This document shows positions 8,550-16,708 of a stretch of DNA of 36,623 bases, piece by piece. The notes beneath the pieces are model-generated. The model was not told where the DNA came from, did not search any database, and worked only from the letters and a program-made list of their open reading frames with translations. Position 1 is the first letter of the stretch. The number at the start of each line of letters is the position of its first letter. This stretch comes from a virus, in the IMG/VR virus record IMGVR_UViG_3300047510_000385, positions 1-36,623 of that record. One strand, written 5' to 3'. The translations under genes were made by a program, and so were the position numbers.

Positions 8550-8971
8550 CAACCAAGCGCGAGCAGGTTCTGGCAGCAATCCGCACGGCGTTGACCGGCA
8601 CCACCGGCGTAAGCACCCGGATCTATCGCAGCAGGGTTGAACCTCTTGCGCGTGGCGAGACCCCCGCGATTGTGGTGGAGCCAATCAGCGATACAGCGCA
8701 ACAGAACACAAGCCTGCCCACCTTGGACTGGAGCCTGACGGTACGGGTCGCCGTGATCGTGCGCGGCAACATCCCGGATCAGGTTGCGGATCCGATCGTG
8801 CAAGACATGCACGCCAAGCTGATGGCTGACCTAACGCTTGGCGGCTATGCGATCGACATCCAGCCACAGGGCGTGACGTTTGATCTTGCCGAAGCTGATC
8901 AACCTAGTGGTGTGATCGCCTGTGATTACGTCGTCCGCTACCGCACAAGCGTCACGAATCTGGCTGGGTAG
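8546..8971 (+). CDS. Tail terminator / tail completion protein (gpU-like)
   Basis: This 141-aa protein resembles tail terminators that cap the growing tail tube and dock it to the head. It opens with a helix (TTKREQVLAAIRTALTG), followed by VSTRIYRSRVEPLARGETPAIVVEP, a pattern common in gpU/minor tail U-type proteins, then strands and a closing CDYVVRYRTS. It lies immediately before the major tail protein, the usual location (lambda U then V). Length is close to lambda gpU (131 aa). It overlaps the upstream gene by four bases, while a 24-base gap with AAAAGGG ribosome site precedes the next gene. Confidence 0.78.
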   Translation: MTTKREQVLAAIRTALTGTTGVSTRIYRSRVEPLARGETPAIVVEPISDTAQQNTSLPTLDWSLTVRVAVIVRGNIPDQVADPIVQDMHAKLMADLTLGGYAIDIQPQGVTFDLAEADQPSGVIACDYVVRYRTSVTNLAG

Positions 8972-8995
8972 ACTGTTGCTAAAAGGGCTTGACCG

Positions 8996-10159
8996 ATGCC
9001 GTTACTCAGCCGTAAGCGTCTGATCCTGACGAAGATCGAAGGGACGTATGGCACGGATTCAAGCCCGGCCGGAACTGATGCGCTGCTGGTGCGCAATCTT
9101 GAGGTGACGCCGATTGAGGCCGAGACCGTTAGCCGCGATCTGATCCGTCCGTATCTGGGCAACAGCGCTCAAATCCTGAGCCAGACGCGGGTGGTGTTGA
9201 CCTTTGAGGTTGAGCTTGCAGGCTCCGGCACCTCCGGCACCGCCAGCAAGATGGATTCACTGCTGCGTGCCTGCGGTCTTGCTGCAACCACGACGGCATC
9301 GGATGTCACCGGCACGGCACAGGCTGGATCTGCTGGCAGCATCACGCTCGCTTCTGGTGCAAGCGCTACTGATGACTACTACAACGGCATGGTGATCAGC
9401 ATCACCGGCGGTACCGGTAGCGGTAGCAAGGGCATCATCACTGATTATGTTGGCAGCAGCAAGGTTGCAACGGTTCAGAAGTCCACTGCAGCGTTCACGC
9501 CTGCAACATCCAGCACCTACAGCATCGAGGCCAATGTCGGCTACAAGCCGGTCAGCAGCAGCTTTGAAAGCGCGACCATCTACTTCAACAACGATGGTGT
9601 GCTGCACAAGGCAACTGGCTGCCGCGGCACCTTCAGCCTGAACCTTGAAGTGGGTCAGCTGCCCGTGGTGAATTTCACCATGACCGGCATCTACAACGCA
9701 CCGACTGACACCGCTGCGCCTTCCACCACCTACAGCGATCAGGCAACACCCCTGATCTTCAAGGCTGGCAACACCTCGGCCGTCTCGGTACTCGGCTATG
9801 CCGATGCCTGCCTGCAGATGGTAAGCCTTGATGTGGCCAATGAGATCGTCTACCGCGAGCTGGTGGGTTGCACCAAGCAAGTGCTGATCACCAACCGCGC
9901 ACCTGCTGGTGAAGTGATGATCGAGGCGCCGACCATCGCGGCGAAGGATTATTTCACCATCGCCAACGACGACACCACCGGCATCCTGAGCCTTCTGCAT
10001 GGCACCACTGCCGGCAATCAGGTGTCGCTGCTGGCGCCCATTGTGGACATCGGCAACCCGTCCTACTCTGATCAGGACGGCATCCAGATGTTGACGCTGC
10101 CCTATGTGGCTATCCCGTCATCGTCTGGCAACGACGAGCTGGTGCTCACCTTCTCCTGA
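8996..10159 (+). CDS. Major tail tube protein with inserted beta domain
   Basis: This 387-aa protein is the probable tail tube subunit. The N-terminus (KRLILTKIEGTYGTDSSPAG and ALLVRNLEVTPIEAETVSRDL) and the ending (NDELVLTFS) match a tube-protein family seen in siphoviruses. Residues about 114-163 form an inserted Gly/Ser/Thr-rich domain (GSITLASGASATDDYYNGM, GTGSGSKGIITDYVGS) of a kind that recurs as a mobile surface module in virion proteins. At 387 aa it is longer than lambda V (246 aa), the excess being this insertion plus loops. AAAAGGG upstream of ATG gives a strong ribosome site, as expected for a high-copy product. Next gene begins at its last base. Confidence 0.86.
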   Translation: MPLLSRKRLILTKIEGTYGTDSSPAGTDALLVRNLEVTPIEAETVSRDLIRPYLGNSAQILSQTRVVLTFEVELAGSGTSGTASKMDSLLRACGLAATTTASDVTGTAQAGSAGSITLASGASATDDYYNGMVISITGGTGSGSKGIITDYVGSSKVATVQKSTAAFTPATSSTYSIEANVGYKPVSSSFESATIYFNNDGVLHKATGCRGTFSLNLEVGQLPVVNFTMTGIYNAPTDTAAPSTTYSDQATPLIFKAGNTSAVSVLGYADACLQMVSLDVANEIVYRELVGCTKQVLITNRAPAGEVMIEAPTIAAKDYFTIANDDTTGILSLLHGTTAGNQVSLLAPIVDIGNPSYSDQDGIQMLTLPYVAIPSSSGNDELVLTFS

Positions 10160-10539
10160 TGGCTTTTGTTCTCAAGCAGTCTGCCTCCTATAAGTGGCCT
10201 GTCACCTGCAGGCTGCCGGTTGACGGGGGCAGATTTGAGAAGCAGACCTTTGAAGCTGTATTCAAGCGGCTGCCGCAAGCGCGGATCAATGAGATCCGCA
10301 CTGAAGCGCAGCGCATGGTGAAGGCAGCAGAGCGCAGCGAGGCGATAGAGGATGGCATCACCGATCAGTCGATTGCGCACGAGGTGCTGATCGGCTGGTC
10401 TGGCATCCTTGATGACGATGGCGATGAGGTGCCATTCAGCGCAACCGCCTGCGAGCAGCTGTTGAACGTGCCGATGGTGGCGTCCGCTGTGATTGAGGCC
10501 TACTTCGACAGCGTGACGGGCAATAAAACAAAAAACTGA
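10159..10539 (+). CDS. Tail assembly chaperone G-like (upstream frame)
   Basis: This 126-aa protein lies between tail tube and tape measure, the place of lambda G. It is a small charged helical protein (FKRLPQARINEIRTEAQRMVK, FSATACEQLLNVPMVASAV) thought to hold the tape measure while the tube assembles around it. The last sense codons are ACA AAA AAC before TGA, providing the slippery heptamer A AAA AAC at 10530-10536. Most ribosomes should stop here, and a minority should shift to the -1 frame and add the T-like domain. Function is inferred from position, size and the frameshift signal together. Confidence 0.85.
   Translation: MAFVLKQSASYKWPVTCRLPVDGGRFEKQTFEAVFKRLPQARINEIRTEAQRMVKAAERSEAIEDGITDQSIAHEVLIGWSGILDDDGDEVPFSATACEQLLNVPMVASAVIEAYFDSVTGNKTKN
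10530..10536 (+). promoter_or_regulatory. Programmed -1 frameshift slippery site A AAA AAC
   Basis: In the frame of the upstream chaperone the bases read aca|aaa|aac|tga, so the heptamer fits X XXY YYZ exactly. The -1 frame is open from here to 10859 and encodes a conserved-looking T-type domain. Lambda G/GT uses GGGAAAG in the same spot; A AAA AAC is another well-known slippery class. No obvious strong stem-loop was seen just downstream. Confidence 0.85.
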
Positions 10540-10859
10540 TCGGGGCTGCGCATCATTGGGCGAAGGTTAAGGTCATCGACCAAACCGCCGATGATGCTGC
10601 AGCCTTCGGCCTTGAGATCGACATCACGCCTGAGGTGGATGATTTCGAGGTCGAACCTGATGCCTGGCCTGCTATTGAGATGTTCCTGCGATGCCAGACG
10701 CAATGGCGCAGCGGTGGCAATGGCTTGATCGGCTTGGATTATGGCGCCCTTGAGTGGGCCTTTAGACTGTATGGAGCAGACGACCCCGCCGCCATGCTGG
10801 AGGACATCCAGATCATCGAGGCGGAAGTGCTCACGATCATGCACGAGAGGGCAGACTGA
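10536..10859 (+). CDS. T-like domain of GT tail chaperone, reached by -1 frameshift
   Basis: This frame is read only after slippage. It adds 107 residues to the 126-aa upstream product, giving a 233-aa fusion spanning 10159-10859. The added part starts LIGAAHHWAKVKV and contains FLRCQTQWRSGGNGLIGLD followed by YGALEWAFRLYG, a pattern typical of T-type tape-measure chaperones. No stop interrupts it. An in-frame ATG at 10635 exists but lies mid-domain and lacks a convincing ribosome site, so independent translation is unlikely. The stop TGA overlaps the tape-measure ATG. Confidence 0.85.
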   Translation: MIGAAHHWAKVKVIDQTADDAAAFGLEIDITPEVDDFEVEPDAWPAIEMFLRCQTQWRSGGNGLIGLDYGALEWAFRLYGADDPAAMLEDIQIIEAEVLTIMHERAD

Positions 10860-12664
10860 TGGCCATGAACATGACCGCTGCGGTCAATATCAAGGCCAGT
10901 GTTGACGGTCTGGCTCAGGTCCAAGGGCTCGAGAAGGCGCTCAACAAAGCAGACAAGCAAGCAAGCGGGCTAAGCGCAAGCTTCTCCAAGTTGGGCGCTA
11001 TGGCTGGCAAAGCTAGTCAAGCAATGCTTGCGCTAGGTGCTGCTGCTATTGGTGGCGTAGCAGTGTTCGGCAAGCAAGCCATTGATGCGGCTGACAACAT
11101 CAATGACTTAAGCCAGCGCACTGGTGTCGGCGTTGAGGCGCTAAGCAAGTTTGGCGCCGCAGCTGAAGACAGCGGCAGCAGCCTCGAGGAAATCGGCAAA
11201 GCAATGGGCAGGCTGGCCAGAGGAATAGCGGACTCATCATCTGCCACAAGCGAGGCGCTCCAGTCGATTGGGGTGAGCACGGTCGATTCAACCGGCAAGC
11301 TGCGTGGCGTTGATGCTGTGATGCTCGACATTGCTGACAAGTTCAGCAAGCTGCCAGAAGGGGCAGAAAAGACAGCCCTAGCAATGGAGATCTTCGGCAA
11401 GGCTGGCGCCAACCTGATCCCAATGCTGAATGGTGGTAGCGCTGCAATCAGCGAATATTCAGCGACCATCACAACCGAAATGGCGCAGGCGGCTGATGCG
11501 TTCAATGATGCGATCAATGCAATCATGCGTGAGCTTGCGGGGCCATTCAACGAAGCGGTAACAGCAGCGTTGCCATACATCACGCAGTTGGCGCAGCAGC
11601 TTGGTGAGTTCCTGCCAGTTGCCATCCAATCGCTGATCCCTGTGCTGCAAGGAATGTTGCAGGTACTGGCGCAGATCGGGCAGTGGTTCACATCGCTCAG
11701 CCCGGAGGTTCAGACCTTTGTAGTTGTGACTGCTGCATTGACGGCAGCATTCATCGCACTTGCGCCAGCGATCACGGCTCTGATCTCAGTGGCAACTGCC
11801 TTGGGTCCCATCATCGCCAGCGTGGCGGCCGCCATTGCTGCAGCACCTGCCGTCATCGCAGGATTCGTCGGTGCGCTTGCCCCTCTTGGTGCAGCGTTAC
11901 TGACGCTGGGCAAGATTCTGATTGGTGTGTTCACCGGTCCGGTCGGCTGGGTGGCGCTTGCTGTTGCTGCTGGTGTTGCCATCTACGCCTTCCGCGACAA
12001 GATCGCAGCTGCGTTCGGTGTGATCGGCAAGATCCTTGCAGATGCTGCTGGTGCCTTCAAGCGCACGTTCGTGGATCCTGTGGTCAAACTCGCCGGTGAC
12101 GTAGTAAAGGGCATTGCAAATGCCTTCCGTGGATTGGCCGATGCGCTGCGTTCGCCCTTCGATGCGGTAACGCGCTTCATCCGCAACATCTTCAACGGCT
12201 ACCTATCGCTGGTTGAGAAGTTCATCAATAGCGCTGTAAACGGCATCAACAAGCTGATCTCTGCTGCTAATCGTGCGCTGGCAGCCCTGAAGCTGCCGAA
12301 CATTCCGCTGGCGCCTACCGTCACCATTCCACGCTTTGCGCAGGGCGGCACCGTTGATCGGCCCACTCTGGCGATGGTGGGTGAAGGCGGCCAGCGTGAA
12401 TACATCATCCCTGAGTCGAAGATGGCGCGGGCATCCGCCAACTACCTGATGGGCGCCCGTGGTGCTGGCGTGGTGCCGGGTGCCGCAAGCAGCGCCAGCC
12501 AAGGCAACACCACTGTGCAGATCACAACCGGTCCGGTGCTGCAGCAGGGCGGCCAGCGGTACGTCACGATTGAGGATCTCGAGCGTTCGCTCAACTCTCT
12601 TGCCGCCAACCTGTTGGGCAACAACCGCAGCTTCGCTGGCCGTCGCTTCCAAGGTGCGATCTGA
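10859..12664 (+). CDS. Tail tape measure protein
   Basis: This 601-aa protein sets tail length and is probably injected ahead of DNA. The N-terminal part is Ala/Ser/Lys-rich and helical (LEKALNKADKQASGLSASFSKLG; ALGAAAIGGVAVFGKQAID), followed by AANLxxPM-like segments of tape measures. Residues about 280-380 are strongly hydrophobic with several membrane-type stretches (VVVTAALTAAFIALAPAIT; GWVALAVAAGVAIYAF). The C-terminus has the common ending motif FAQGGTVDRPTLAMVGEGG and YIIPESK. At roughly 1.5 angstrom per residue the length would predict a tail near 90 nm, which is an estimate from family behaviour. It follows the chaperone pair directly. Confidence 0.93.
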   Translation: MAMNMTAAVNIKASVDGLAQVQGLEKALNKADKQASGLSASFSKLGAMAGKASQAMLALGAAAIGGVAVFGKQAIDAADNINDLSQRTGVGVEALSKFGAAAEDSGSSLEEIGKAMGRLARGIADSSSATSEALQSIGVSTVDSTGKLRGVDAVMLDIADKFSKLPEGAEKTALAMEIFGKAGANLIPMLNGGSAAISEYSATITTEMAQAADAFNDAINAIMRELAGPFNEAVTAALPYITQLAQQLGEFLPVAIQSLIPVLQGMLQVLAQIGQWFTSLSPEVQTFVVVTAALTAAFIALAPAITALISVATALGPIIASVAAAIAAAPAVIAGFVGALAPLGAALLTLGKILIGVFTGPVGWVALAVAAGVAIYAFRDKIAAAFGVIGKILADAAGAFKRTFVDPVVKLAGDVVKGIANAFRGLADALRSPFDAVTRFIRNIFNGYLSLVEKFINSAVNGINKLISAANRALAALKLPNIPLAPTVTIPRFAQGGTVDRPTLAMVGEGGQREYIIPESKMARASANYLMGARGAGVVPGAASSASQGNTTVQITTGPVLQQGGQRYVTIEDLERSLNSLAANLLGNNRSFAGRRFQGAI

Positions 12665-13128
12665 TGAGCAATCGCGGCCAAGCGCAATACCTGCGGATCT
12701 ACGAAGGCACCACCACCTACCAGCGTTGGCAGGGCTACTACGTCAACACCACCGTCACGTGGGACAGCGCCAGCTGGGTTTATCGCCCGTTTGCCGTCAA
12801 CGGTCTGATCGGCGGCACACCTGGCACTGACGTTGGCATCACGATCGAGGCGCCTGCCACAGAGTCGATCCTGCAGGCCTTCAAGGATGCGTTGAACTTC
12901 AATCGGCTGATCGAGATCAAGCTGTATGAGTTCGACACGCGGCTCACGAATGCGGCGCCGCAGGCTGGCCAGCTGCTGATCGGCACTTACGTTGGTGAGG
13001 CCGTCAGCATGGGTGGATCGTTCTCGTTGATCGAGCTCCGCCTAGGCTCTACGCTGGCCCCAGTAGGTGCGCAGATCCCGCCGCGCAAGTACACCAATCG
13101 ACTGATCGGCGCACCGATTCGGATGTAA
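12664..13128 (+). CDS. Minor tail protein, tip-proximal (lambda M/L region)
   Basis: This 154-aa protein follows the tape measure with a TGATG overlap. It has a beta-rich pattern (YLRIYEGTTTYQRWQGYYV, WVYRPFAVNGLIGG, ALNFNRLIEIKLYEF, FSLIELRLGSTLAPV) and ends with RKYTNRLIGAPIRM. The phrase 'L-G-S-x-L-A-P-V-x-A-Q-I-P-P' resembles DUF1833/L-type minor tail proteins that sit at the distal tube and join it to the tip hub. I cannot assign it firmly to lambda M or L. It is separated by only three bases from the tail-tip gene. Confidence 0.7.
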   Translation: MSNRGQAQYLRIYEGTTTYQRWQGYYVNTTVTWDSASWVYRPFAVNGLIGGTPGTDVGITIEAPATESILQAFKDALNFNRLIEIKLYEFDTRLTNAAPQAGQLLIGTYVGEAVSMGGSFSLIELRLGSTLAPVGAQIPPRKYTNRLIGAPIRM

Positions 13129-13131
13129 GGC

Positions 13132-15516
13132 ATGGCCAGCACAAGCATCACGATCAGCGCACCACTGACCCTTCTGCCTGAGCAGAGCGCACCAGCTAGC
13201 GAAGGCGCAGCGGAAGGTTACAGCGCACTGGATAGCCGCCAGCGCAGCATCGTGATCGGTGAGACGGTGCCGATTGTGTTCGGCAAGCGTGTAACACGCA
13301 CCACCTACAAGTGGAATCTCGACGTCTCGACAGCGATTGTCTACGAAGTGGGCGGCGTGTTCGTGAGCCCCGGCGCGACGGAGGGACGTTTTCAAAACAA
13401 TGGCACCACCAATGAGTTGGCGGTGAAGCTGCACCTCGTGCTTAGCCAAGGCGATATGCCGCAGCTGCAGGTGCGTGATGTGTTTCAGCGCGCCTGCAGG
13501 GTTGGCACATGGGCGCAAACCTATGACCAGCGTGCTGGCACCTGGACACCTGGCAACTTCATCACGCCAGTGACTGGTTTCGATCTATGGCCCTGCCCTG
13601 CGTTCTGTGGCACCAGCGGCTATTACGACGATCTGACAACACTGAGCTATGAGAACAGCCATGCCGATGGCGACGACACATGGGACCGGCAGGTGCATTG
13701 CTTTGTGCGCCAAGGCATCATCGTTGATCGGCTGATTGAAGGCACAACAGGATCAAGCAACAATGTCTGTGATCTGGCGATCTATCTGATCAATCAGTCC
13801 AGCCGGTTCCCTGATGCGCTGATCGATACGGCCACGTTCACAGCCGCGGCCAACTTCACCGAGACCCAACAGCTCTACTACAACGGCATCGTCGAATCGT
13901 CGCAGAACCTAGAAGACTGGCTGCAATCAAAAAGCCTGTACTTCCTGCTGCGCGTCAGCGACAAGAACGGCAAGAAAGCATTTAGGCCGCGACTGCCCTA
14001 TACCGATGCCTATGCCATCGACACCACTGCTATCGAGTGGGTGTTCGGCTTCACTGAGGATCATGTGCTGCCGGATGGATTCGAGATTGAGTTCATCCCA
14101 TACGCTGATCGTCGGCCGACAGCGATGCAGATGCTGTGGCGGCAGCAGCCCGATGATGACATCGGCATCATCCGCACCACCGTTGTACGGCTGCCTGGCA
14201 CCGGCGTTGATGCACCGATTGAGCAGCATGATTTAAGCGAGTTCTGTACGTCAGAGCTTCACGCCGCAAAGGTGGGCGCTTACCTAGCAGCACGGCGGAT
14301 CTTCATCACGCACACGTTGCGCATCCGTGTGCGGCCAGATGCGTTCAACAGCACGCTTACGCTGGGCGATGTAGTGCGTGTTCGGTTGCGGCGCGAAACG
14401 GATCTCGATGCCGTCACATACCACGACTACTTGTATGAGGTGGAGCGGATCAACAAAAGCCTAAGCGGTGCGGTTGAGCTTGATCTGATTCACTACCCAA
14501 TTGATGCCAACGGCCGCAGCATCGTGGCGCTTTATGTGGCCGGCACCACGATCAACGGCTTTGAATATCCCACCGGTCGCGGTGACTTCACCTGTGATGT
14601 GAACGATCCTGAGGATGAGGATCCGATTCCTGATGAAGGCGGCACACCTGGCGGCTTGCCGGATGATTTCCCGGACGACGTGGAGCCCGATCCTGACAGC
14701 CCAGAATGGCCAGCCAACGTGCCAGATCCCGAGTTTCCTGCTGGCACCGAGAACCCTGACGATGCGGATGCGGAAGGCGGCCGTGATGCTGCGCCTGGTG
14801 GCGGCGGCACTGGTGGGATTGACAATCCAGAGGATCCGATCGACAGCGTGCCAGATAGCGCAGCCGGCGGCGGTGGCACCATCAGGGGCATCCCGACAGA
14901 TCGCCCGCTGCTGCCGGGTGATGAGATCACCTACACACCGCCGTGCTGCCCGGCTGAGGTGAAGATGTATGCCATCGACTATGACACTGGCGTCAGGCTA
15001 CAAGAGGCGCCGGTTGCGGTTGGCACGGCGATTGTGGGCGACTGCGAGGTCAGGTTTGAACTGTTTAACGAATACTTGTTCGACACTGCAACAGCGTTTG
15101 AGTTTACGCATCGCTGCGTGGATCCTGGCTCGCCTGATGGGTATGGCGCTGAGTTGGCAGGCGGGGCGACCCCGGCAATAGGCGGTGAAGATGGCGCGGA
15201 AGCAGCTATTACAGCTGATCCGCCTGCGGCAACTCAGTTTGAAGTCTTCATGCCTTTAGAGGTTTATAGCCAGTATAGGTATATAACGTCAATTACCGGC
15301 CCACTTTTTTATCTAGAGGAGGGAACATTTGTGTTAAGCGGCACTACGTACAATCGCCGTATCCGCCTTCGTTGGACGGATACAAACGGCATCGTTCAAG
15401 ATGTTGTCCCGAGTTTCTTCGGCGTAAGACAAAGCCCTGGAACCGCTGACAATAAACCTTGGGGATGCTCTTTGCAGGTTGCTGCTACAGGTCAACCTTG
15501 GCCTTTTATCAACTAA
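13132..15516 (+). CDS. Tail tip / host-specificity protein (gpJ-like hub)
   Basis: This 794-aa protein is the probable tail hub. Residues 1-480 carry the hub-type pattern: QRSIVIGETVPIVFGKRV near the start, WLQSKSLYFLLRVSDKNGK, GFEIEFIPYADRRPTAMQ, and TLTLGDVVRVRLRRETD near the end of the domain. Residues about 488-590 are an acidic Pro/Gly/Asp-rich linker. Residues about 600-794 form a separate distal part with paired cysteines (PPCCPAEVKMYAIDYDTGV). The last ~100 codons (15225-15516) are visibly more AT-rich than the rest, which suggests exchange of the receptor-facing end. The stop overlaps the next ATG (TAATG). Role in host recognition is inferred from position and architecture. Confidence 0.82.
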   Translation: MASTSITISAPLTLLPEQSAPASEGAAEGYSALDSRQRSIVIGETVPIVFGKRVTRTTYKWNLDVSTAIVYEVGGVFVSPGATEGRFQNNGTTNELAVKLHLVLSQGDMPQLQVRDVFQRACRVGTWAQTYDQRAGTWTPGNFITPVTGFDLWPCPAFCGTSGYYDDLTTLSYENSHADGDDTWDRQVHCFVRQGIIVDRLIEGTTGSSNNVCDLAIYLINQSSRFPDALIDTATFTAAANFTETQQLYYNGIVESSQNLEDWLQSKSLYFLLRVSDKNGKKAFRPRLPYTDAYAIDTTAIEWVFGFTEDHVLPDGFEIEFIPYADRRPTAMQMLWRQQPDDDIGIIRTTVVRLPGTGVDAPIEQHDLSEFCTSELHAAKVGAYLAARRIFITHTLRIRVRPDAFNSTLTLGDVVRVRLRRETDLDAVTYHDYLYEVERINKSLSGAVELDLIHYPIDANGRSIVALYVAGTTINGFEYPTGRGDFTCDVNDPEDEDPIPDEGGTPGGLPDDFPDDVEPDPDSPEWPANVPDPEFPAGTENPDDADAEGGRDAAPGGGGTGGIDNPEDPIDSVPDSAAGGGGTIRGIPTDRPLLPGDEITYTPPCCPAEVKMYAIDYDTGVRLQEAPVAVGTAIVGDCEVRFELFNEYLFDTATAFEFTHRCVDPGSPDGYGAELAGGATPAIGGEDGAEAAITADPPAATQFEVFMPLEVYSQYRYITSITGPLFYLEEGTFVLSGTTYNRRIRLRWTDTNGIVQDVVPSFFGVRQSPGTADNKPWGCSLQVAATGQPWPFIN

Positions 15517-16178
15517 TGGCCACCTTCCCCGCGCTAAACCCAAGCACCCGCACCTACACGCCGGCCAGCAGCCCGAACACTGCGCTGCGTGTGCTCACCG
15601 GCTACGAGTCTTCCGTGCGCCATAGCAGCAGCAGTGTTGGCCATCGCTTGCGCATGACGTTCAATCTTCTTAGCCGCGCTGATCATTACAGCCTGATCAG
15701 TCACTACGCGCTGCATGGTCGGTTCGAGGCGTTTGATCTGGACAGCGCCACGCTGGTCGGGTCCGGCCTCACCTTCCCTAGTGGCTATCAGTGGATCTAT
15801 GTCTCGCCGCCAGAGACTGAGGAGGTCTGCGATCAGATCTACACCACAGTGGAGCTGGAGCTGATTCCGCCAACCTTTGAGACCGCCGACATTTCAACCT
15901 GCCCGACAGCAGACAATGCCAACTCAGGCGGTGCCGGCACCTACACCAAGACAATCGACATCGGTAGCGGCGCTGGATCATTCCAGCTCACCTACAATTT
16001 CTTCACCGTGGCAGATCGCATTCTGATCACAGGTGCTGCAAGCTACGACAGCGGCATTGTGTCAGGCTCGCACACTGTGACCGTTACCAAGACCAGCACC
16101 AGCCGCTACATCACCGTGACGATCTTTGCGCCGACGGCTGGGACAGCATGGGAGTACACCGTCGGATGCACTAGCTAG
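15516..16178 (+). CDS. Minor tail protein A of a related pair
   Basis: This 220-aa protein starts at the ATG sharing a base with the upstream stop; the frame extends further upstream only within the tail-tip gene. It opens MATFPALNPSTRTYTPA, a signature I associate with phage minor tail proteins from cyanobacterial settings, then GYESSVRHSSSSVGHRLRM and LISHYALHGRFEAFDL. The second half (about 140-220) is a separate beta domain (FQLTYNFFTVADRILITGA, VTVTKTSTSRYITVT). The first half is a distant relative of the next protein, with the shared scheme of strand, helix 'LISHY/IRDHW', turn and 'F-x-V/D-L'. Likely part of the tail tip or a fibre adaptor. Confidence 0.72.
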   Translation: MATFPALNPSTRTYTPASSPNTALRVLTGYESSVRHSSSSVGHRLRMTFNLLSRADHYSLISHYALHGRFEAFDLDSATLVGSGLTFPSGYQWIYVSPPETEEVCDQIYTTVELELIPPTFETADISTCPTADNANSGGAGTYTKTIDIGSGAGSFQLTYNFFTVADRILITGAASYDSGIVSGSHTVTVTKTSTSRYITVTIFAPTAGTAWEYTVGCTS

Positions 16179-16180
16179 CC

Positions 16181-16708
16181 ATGGCTGACTTCCCCTCGCT
16201 CTACGCTGACGCCATCAGCTATGACATCGGTGCGCTGAACATCAGCGAGGAGCCGACCATCGGCGCTGGCCCGATCCGGTTCCGCCATTCGCTCCGAACC
16301 ACCGGCGGCATTGTGCGGCTCAGCTACGCGAACCTGACGCAGGCGCAGATGCAGCAGATCCGCGACCACTGGACTGATAGCGATGGCACGCACCGTTACT
16401 TCGCAGTGCCAACCGCAATCTGGGGTGGTGCGCCAGTAGGCGAGGCAACCTCCGTCTTTAGGTATGACGAACCGCCAGAGGAAGAACAGCTCGGTGTGTT
16501 CTTCAATGTCACCGTCAGCCTGCGGATGCTGTTCGGTATCAACCTGCTCTACATCTTGGCTGGCGGCACTGCTGCTGCACGCACGGTTGCGGCATTCCAA
16601 TCGTTTGCCTTCACAGGAAACGCGCCGTTTATCCTGAACGGAGGCCACGCTGATCGCACTGATCCTGCGGCCACACTCATTCTCAAAGGCGGAGGCGCTA
16701 GCCGGTGA
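16181..16708 (+). CDS. Minor tail protein B of a related pair
   Basis: This 175-aa protein begins two bases after the previous stop. It reads RFRHSLRTTGGIVRLSYANL followed by TQAQMQQIRDHWTDSDGTHRY, which parallels the corresponding region of the upstream neighbour and suggests an old duplication. Residues 110-150 are hydrophobic (VFFNVTVSLRMLFGINLLYIL). The C-terminal part repeats a short scheme (FTGNAPFILNGG; TDPAATLILKGG), likely small strands. Context, between tail tip and tail fibre, implies a tail-tip adaptor. The stop overlaps the GTG start of the tail fibre. Confidence 0.7.
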   Translation: MADFPSLYADAISYDIGALNISEEPTIGAGPIRFRHSLRTTGGIVRLSYANLTQAQMQQIRDHWTDSDGTHRYFAVPTAIWGGAPVGEATSVFRYDEPPEEEQLGVFFNVTVSLRMLFGINLLYILAGGTAAARTVAAFQSFAFTGNAPFILNGGHADRTDPAATLILKGGGASR

